Assembly (NCBI GenBank): GCA_026193155.1
Contig: JAPHSI010000143.1
Span: 1-7,814, forward strand
Reading direction: 5' to 3'
DNA: 7,814 nucleotides
Origin: Sulfurimonadaceae bacterium
GTDB lineage: Bacteria; Campylobacterota; Campylobacteria; Campylobacterales; Sulfurimonadaceae
The notes under the pieces are model-generated. The model was not told the DNA's origin, searched no databases, and saw nothing but the letters and a program-made list of their open reading frames with translations. The position numbers and the translations under genes were made by a program. This document shows, piece after piece, positions 5,129 through 7,814 of the stretch (positions within the stretch are counted from its first letter, which is position 1; every line of letters starts with the position of its first letter).

Positions 5129-5521
5129 ATGAAAACTTTTATATTAATATTGATTTTAACATCCTCTCTTCTGAGCATAGATTTAGACTGGTTACATGAT
5201 TATAATAAAGCTTTAGAAGTTGCTAAAAAAGAAAACAAAGACGTGTATCTTTTTATCGGTGCCGATGTATGTAGATTCTGTGATAGATTCAAGAGTGTGA
5301 CACTTTCAAAAAAAGAGGTAATAGATACTTTAAAAGAAAACTATGTACTTTTATATCTATCAAGAGATCAACACGAAATTCCTAATCACTTTGCAATTAG
5401 AGGAGTTCCAAGACACTACTTTTTAACTTCTGATGGTAAGATAATACATGAGGATATGGGGAGTAGAGAACCTGACGGATTTTATAGTATACTTGACGAA
5501 GTTGACTTAAAAAAAGAATAA
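5129..5521 (+). CDS. Small exported thioredoxin-fold protein (CRFC active site)
   Basis: A 130-residue protein with a signal peptide (about residues 1-16, Lys2 then a hydrophobic run ending SLLS) and one thioredoxin-like domain of the thioredoxin_7/SoxW-like type. Evidence includes the strand DVYLFIGADVC (38-48), the CXXC pair Cys48-Arg-Phe-Cys51, and the cis-Pro turn RGVP (91-94) before a strand HYFLTSDGKII. It is probably a periplasmic disulfide oxidoreductase; whether it reduces or oxidises, and its partner, cannot be told from sequence. No membrane partner such as DsbD/CcdA is nearby. The cysteine-rich MltC lipoprotein encoded divergently is a tempting but unproven client. The ATG at 5129 is the only start that keeps the signal peptide; it has no SD. 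The gene lies between two copies of a 31-bp repeat, points opposite to its neighbours on both sides, and ends five bases from the end of alkC. Confidence 0.88.
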   Translation: MKTFILILILTSSLLSIDLDWLHDYNKALEVAKKENKDVYLFIGADVCRFCDRFKSVTLSKKEVIDTLKENYVLLYLSRDQHEIPNHFAIRGVPRHYFLTSDGKIIHEDMGSREPDGFYSILDEVDLKKE

Positions 5522-5526
5522 CAATC

Positions 5527-6609
5527 CTAAAAAAGCTTAAATTCAAAAGACTTAAAAACTTCACCGTTTATATACAGATGCAGCTTATGGAGTCCTTCAT
5601 AATACATACGTGTAGATATAGGTTTAAAAGAGTGTCTTTTTTTAATTATTTTACTACTTTGCATATATTCGCCTTCGCAAATTTTAAACATCTTTTTTGA
5701 ATACTTATTATTTTGTCTTAAAAATTCTATTTTGTATTCAACTCTCAAATAGCCTAAGCTTTTTTTAGAATTTATTGTAAAGCCAAATTCTAGTTCGCCG
5801 CCCATATCTACTTTTTTTTGCACTGTTATTTCTTTAAGCGTAACATGTTTTGCTTTTTTAATACCAAAAATCTCTAAAACATCTGCATCTGAGGCTTTAA
5901 GTAATGTCCTGCATCCATGTTTTAAAAGCTTATCTCTATTTTTAGAACAATCTACCCATTTTTTAGCTAAATGTATTGTAATATCGGGATTATCTTTTGA
6001 AATATCATTAAGATTATTTGCTACACTTTTACGGACATATTCACTTTCGTCATCTTTTAAAATATCAAGTATTTTTATAACTTCGCTTGGATCTTTTTTA
6101 AAATCAGGTAATGACACAGCCCAAGGTAATCTTGGTCTACACCCTTCAGACGCTAAACGTCTTACGTGTTCATTTTCACTCTTAGCCCATTGTTGCATCT
6201 GGAACATTGTTTCTTTTGGATATTTCAAAATAAAACGTCTGATTGCAAACTCACTGCTTGAACCTACTGTAAAAGTCTCTAAAGCTCTCATTGATATATC
6301 AAACTCATCTAAACCGTATATCTCTACGAAGTCTTGAAAAAGCATATTTTCAAGAGCATACTTCGAGTCTAATTCTTTAAAAGTTTTTTCTAAAATATCT
6401 ATAGCTTTTGTATATTCACTCGGCAGGTATTCACCAAGTGTAGAAGCGATATGCCTCATTCTTTGTTTTAATTCTAAAGCCTTCCATTCTTGGTAAAACA
6501 CAGCTTTTTTAAAACTATCAGAATTAAAAGACTTATAGTTTTTTTCTATGTTGGAAACTAAATAGTCAATATATTTTTTATTATATAGTTCTTTTAAAAG
6601 TTTAGCCAC
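5527..6609 (-). CDS. alkC: AlkC-type DNA alkylation-repair glycosylase with C-terminal Ig-like domain
   Basis: A 360-residue protein. Residues 1 to about 245 are helical HEAT-like repeats of the AlkC/AlkD superfamily (COG4335/PF08713). They include SSSEFAIRRFILKYP (117-131; Glu120 is a candidate active-site acid), the characteristic RRLASEGCRPRLPWAVSL (150-167), and DESEYVRKSVANNLNDISKDNPD (187-209). Residues about 255-360 are beta-rich (VTLKEITV, LEFGFTINS, LRVEYKIEF, HKLHLYING) and fit the Ig-like domain carried by one AlkC subfamily. AlkC enzymes excise 3-methyladenine and 3-methylcytosine from DNA without flipping the base, leaving an abasic site for repair. The GTG start at 6609 lies inside the last codons of elyC (8-nt overlap), with only GGGCG-like SD sequence about ten bases before it, which suggests translational coupling. 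The last codons, encoding EVFKSFEFKLF, form the right copy of the 31-bp repeat. It ends five bases from the convergent thioredoxin-fold gene with no terminator between. Confidence 0.9.
   Translation of the reverse strand: MAKLLKELYNKKYIDYLVSNIEKNYKSFNSDSFKKAVFYQEWKALELKQRMRHIASTLGEYLPSEYTKAIDILEKTFKELDSKYALENMLFQDFVEIYGLDEFDISMRALETFTVGSSSEFAIRRFILKYPKETMFQMQQWAKSENEHVRRLASEGCRPRLPWAVSLPDFKKDPSEVIKILDILKDDESEYVRKSVANNLNDISKDNPDITIHLAKKWVDCSKNRDKLLKHGCRTLLKASDADVLEIFGIKKAKHVTLKEITVQKKVDMGGELEFGFTINSKKSLGYLRVEYKIEFLRQNNKYSKKMFKICEGEYMQSSKIIKKRHSFKPISTRMYYEGLHKLHLYINGEVFKSFEFKLF
5533..5563 (+). repeat. Right copy of the 31-bp imperfect direct repeat, inside the alkC 3' end
   Basis: Matches 5068-5098 at 28 of 31 positions; copy starts are 465 bp apart. 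On the minus strand it encodes VFKSFEFKL of AlkC, followed by one more residue and the stop. Together with the left copy it brackets the complete thioredoxin-fold gene and its promoter. Confidence 0.75.
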
Positions 6610-7342
6610 GCAATTTCGCCCATAAAATACCTAGATACTCATGTATAGCCATTCTAGAATTTTCAAAACTACTTGTACTTGGAAGGTGTTTATAAATATC
6701 TTTTTTTTTAAAATAAGTTGGAGCAGATATAGGGTTCATACCTTTGCTTTTAAACATCATCATAGCCCTTGGCATATGTGTAGCTGAAGTAACTAAAGCA
6801 AATTTTTTATCTTTTACTATATGCTTAGAAAACTCTGCTTCTTCATATGTGTCTTTTGGAAGTCCATTTATTATAATGTCTTTTTCAGGGATACCAAGGG
6901 CAATTGCTAAGTTTGCATTCATTTGTGCAGTTGAAATATTTGTATTACCTTCATAACCGGTAAATATAAGTTTTGTACCTGGTATATTTTTGTATATTAT
7001 TATACCTTCTAAAACTCTTTTTGTTGAAGCATCGCCTAACTTTGAACTCAAAGGTTGTGATGTGTCATTATTATGTCCGCCACCTAATACGTGTATATAT
7101 TTTATATCTTCATTATATTGATATTTTTTGTATTGATTTTCTAACTTTTCTACAAGAAAATTTGAAAAAGGCGGATAAGATAAAAGAACCAAAAAAGAAA
7201 AAGACAAACTCAAAAATATTTTTGCATATTTAGTTTTATTTATAAATAAAAAATATAAACCAAATGAAGACAGCAGTAATATAAAGCCAAGAGGCTCAAC
7301 AAAAAATGTAATAGTTTTTTTTATTATAAATCCAATATCCAT
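6602..7342 (-). CDS. elyC: ElyC/YdcF-like DUF218 envelope protein
   Basis: A 246-residue inner-membrane protein. Two hydrophobic helices (about 14-34 and 41-58) precede a DUF218 domain (PF02698) from about 81 to 240. Family motifs are visible: IHVLGGGH (83-90), LIFTGYEGN (125-133), PKDTYEEA (162-169), ALVTSATHMPRAMMMF (182-197) and the closing HEYLGILWAKLRG (234-246). Length and layout match Escherichia coli ElyC (about 259 residues), an envelope factor needed for normal peptidoglycan assembly at low temperature and connected with undecaprenyl-phosphate-dependent polysaccharide pathways. The exact chemistry is unsettled, so the symbol is by similarity. The start is ATG with no SD; TAAAAT sits six bases upstream, suggesting a leaderless mRNA. 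It is first in an operon with alkC, whose GTG start overlaps its stop by 8 nt. The gene is AT-rich with many A and T runs, like its neighbours. Confidence 0.87.
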   Translation of the reverse strand: MDIGFIIKKTITFFVEPLGFILLLSSFGLYFLFINKTKYAKIFLSLSFSFLVLLSYPPFSNFLVEKLENQYKKYQYNEDIKYIHVLGGGHNNDTSQPLSSKLGDASTKRVLEGIIIYKNIPGTKLIFTGYEGNTNISTAQMNANLAIALGIPEKDIIINGLPKDTYEEAEFSKHIVKDKKFALVTSATHMPRAMMMFKSKGMNPISAPTYFKKKDIYKHLPSTSSFENSRMAIHEYLGILWAKLRG

Positions 7343-7348
7343 GTTGAA

Positions 7349-7354
7349 ATTTTA
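7349..7354 (-). promoter_or_regulatory. -10 box (TAAAAT) of the elyC-alkC operon
   Basis: TAAAAT on the minus strand is six bases upstream of the elyC ATG, with no SD between. It lies only two bases from the TATAAT of the divergent gene, so polymerase could not occupy both at once. Confidence 0.45.
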
Positions 7355-7356
7355 GC

Positions 7357-7362
7357 TATAAT
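7357..7362 (+). promoter_or_regulatory. -10 box (TATAAT) of the rightward gene at the window end
   Basis: A perfect TATAAT (context AGCTATAATTCC) predicts a start near 7369 and a leader of about 20 nt containing TAGGA (7379-7383), six bases before the ATG at 7390. Confidence 0.6.
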
Positions 7363-7389
7363 TCCATTTAATAACAAATAGGATATTTT

Positions 7390-7814
7390 ATGCAGATATT
7401 TGGAAGATTTGATACAAAGTTTGATGATGAGTTTTTAGTTGAGCACTATATATACATCAACGAAGATGATGAAACAATTACTACAAAAGATTTGAAAGAC
7501 AAATTAAAGAAAAAAAGAAAACATGTATGTGGAACTATATTTTTATTTAACCCTTGTATGAGCCCTGTAGGATATAACAACAACTCATCTTTGGCTTCTC
7601 AAGGTTATGAGTTTAACGGTAACTTTGAAGAGTTAAACTTTGATGAGATGTCAAACCTTTTATATCAAGCTACTAAAAGAGAATACAAAGGTAAACTTAT
7701 AGAAATAAAATATCTCTTTAATATAAACCTTGCAAATATTGAGGATACTATTATAATTGATAAATTTGCAGTTGATATAGACCTTTATAACTCTGACCAA
7801 CTAACACTATTTGA
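7390..7814 (+). CDS. Unrecognised soluble protein, 5' part only
   Basis: An open frame of 141 codons runs off the window end without a stop. It starts MQIFGRFDTKFDDEFLVEHY and is supported by TATAAT and TAGGA upstream at good spacing. The protein has no signal peptide or TM helix, so it should be cytoplasmic. It is acidic overall with a short Lys/Arg-rich patch (KDKLKKKRKH, about 36-45). Two cysteines are present, Cys47 and Cys56, in VCGTIFLFNPCMSP, followed by a Gly/Asn/Ser-rich stretch GYNNNSSLASQGYEFNG (62-78). Strand-like hydrophobic segments near the end (KLIEIKYLFNI, TIIIDKFAVDIDLY) suggest an alpha/beta fold. I do not recognise the family and assign no function. It diverges from elyC-alkC with overlapping promoters, which may link their expression. 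Confidence 0.8.
   Translation, partial: MQIFGRFDTKFDDEFLVEHYIYINEDDETITTKDLKDKLKKKRKHVCGTIFLFNPCMSPVGYNNNSSLASQGYEFNGNFEELNFDEMSNLLYQATKREYKGKLIEIKYLFNINLANIEDTIIIDKFAVDIDLYNSDQLTLF

Noticed and set aside
5068..5563. The 31-bp repeat as insertion-sequence ends or a CRISPR unit
   Set aside because: Copies are direct rather than inverted, there are only two, no transposase or cas gene is present, and one copy is coding sequence of alkC.
6744..7233. Plus-strand open frames of 70 and 86 codons opposite elyC
   Set aside because: Low-complexity hydrophobic translations with no ribosome site, opposite a well-conserved DUF218 protein.

Overview
The window is AT-rich, with short intergenic gaps, TATAAT/TACAAT/TAAAAT -10 boxes without an obvious -35, and chromosomal housekeeping and cell-envelope genes. 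These traits, with the protein types, suggest a Campylobacterota chromosome (a Sulfurimonas/Sulfurovum/Arcobacter-like organism). This is an inference; no rRNA or other taxonomic marker is present. No tRNA, rRNA, CRISPR array, insertion sequence or phage gene was seen.

Left part (1-1850): the first six codons of a leftward gene, then a rightward gene for an Omp85/BamA-type outer-membrane barrel without POTRA domains. A 225-bp leader-like gap with a 12-bp direct repeat follows, then a cold-shock protein gene with a clear terminator.

Middle-left (1851-3035): a two-TM PH-domain (DUF304/bPH_2-type) protein, then a tight pair made of a 60-aa two-TM protein and a tandem CDGSH iron-sulfur protein.

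Middle (3036-5521): a periplasmic L,D-transpeptidase-fold (YkuD) enzyme runs rightward and overlaps tail-to-tail by 20 bp with a leftward MltC-type lytic transglycosylase lipoprotein. The mltC frame is broken by one missing T in the lytic domain, and the downstream part is otherwise intact. Divergent from mltC is a small exported thioredoxin-fold protein (CRFC). It is bracketed by two copies of a 31-bp imperfect direct repeat. One copy is the 3' end of alkC and the other lies just upstream of mltC, so the small gene looks like an insertion between alkC and mltC.

Right part (5527-7814): a leftward two-gene operon, elyC-like DUF218 envelope factor followed by an AlkC-type DNA glycosylase with a C-terminal Ig-like domain, overlapping by 8 nt. 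Divergent from it is the 5' part of an unrecognised cytoplasmic protein that runs off the window.

The common thread is the cell envelope: an outer-membrane barrel, two peptidoglycan-active enzymes, ElyC and a periplasmic thioredoxin-fold protein. I did not find a convincing new multi-gene system. The most notable signals are the 31-bp repeat around the thioredoxin-fold gene, the mltC frameshift, and three genes without a Shine-Dalgarno sequence that have TAAAAT 5-7 nt before the ATG, suggesting leaderless mRNAs.
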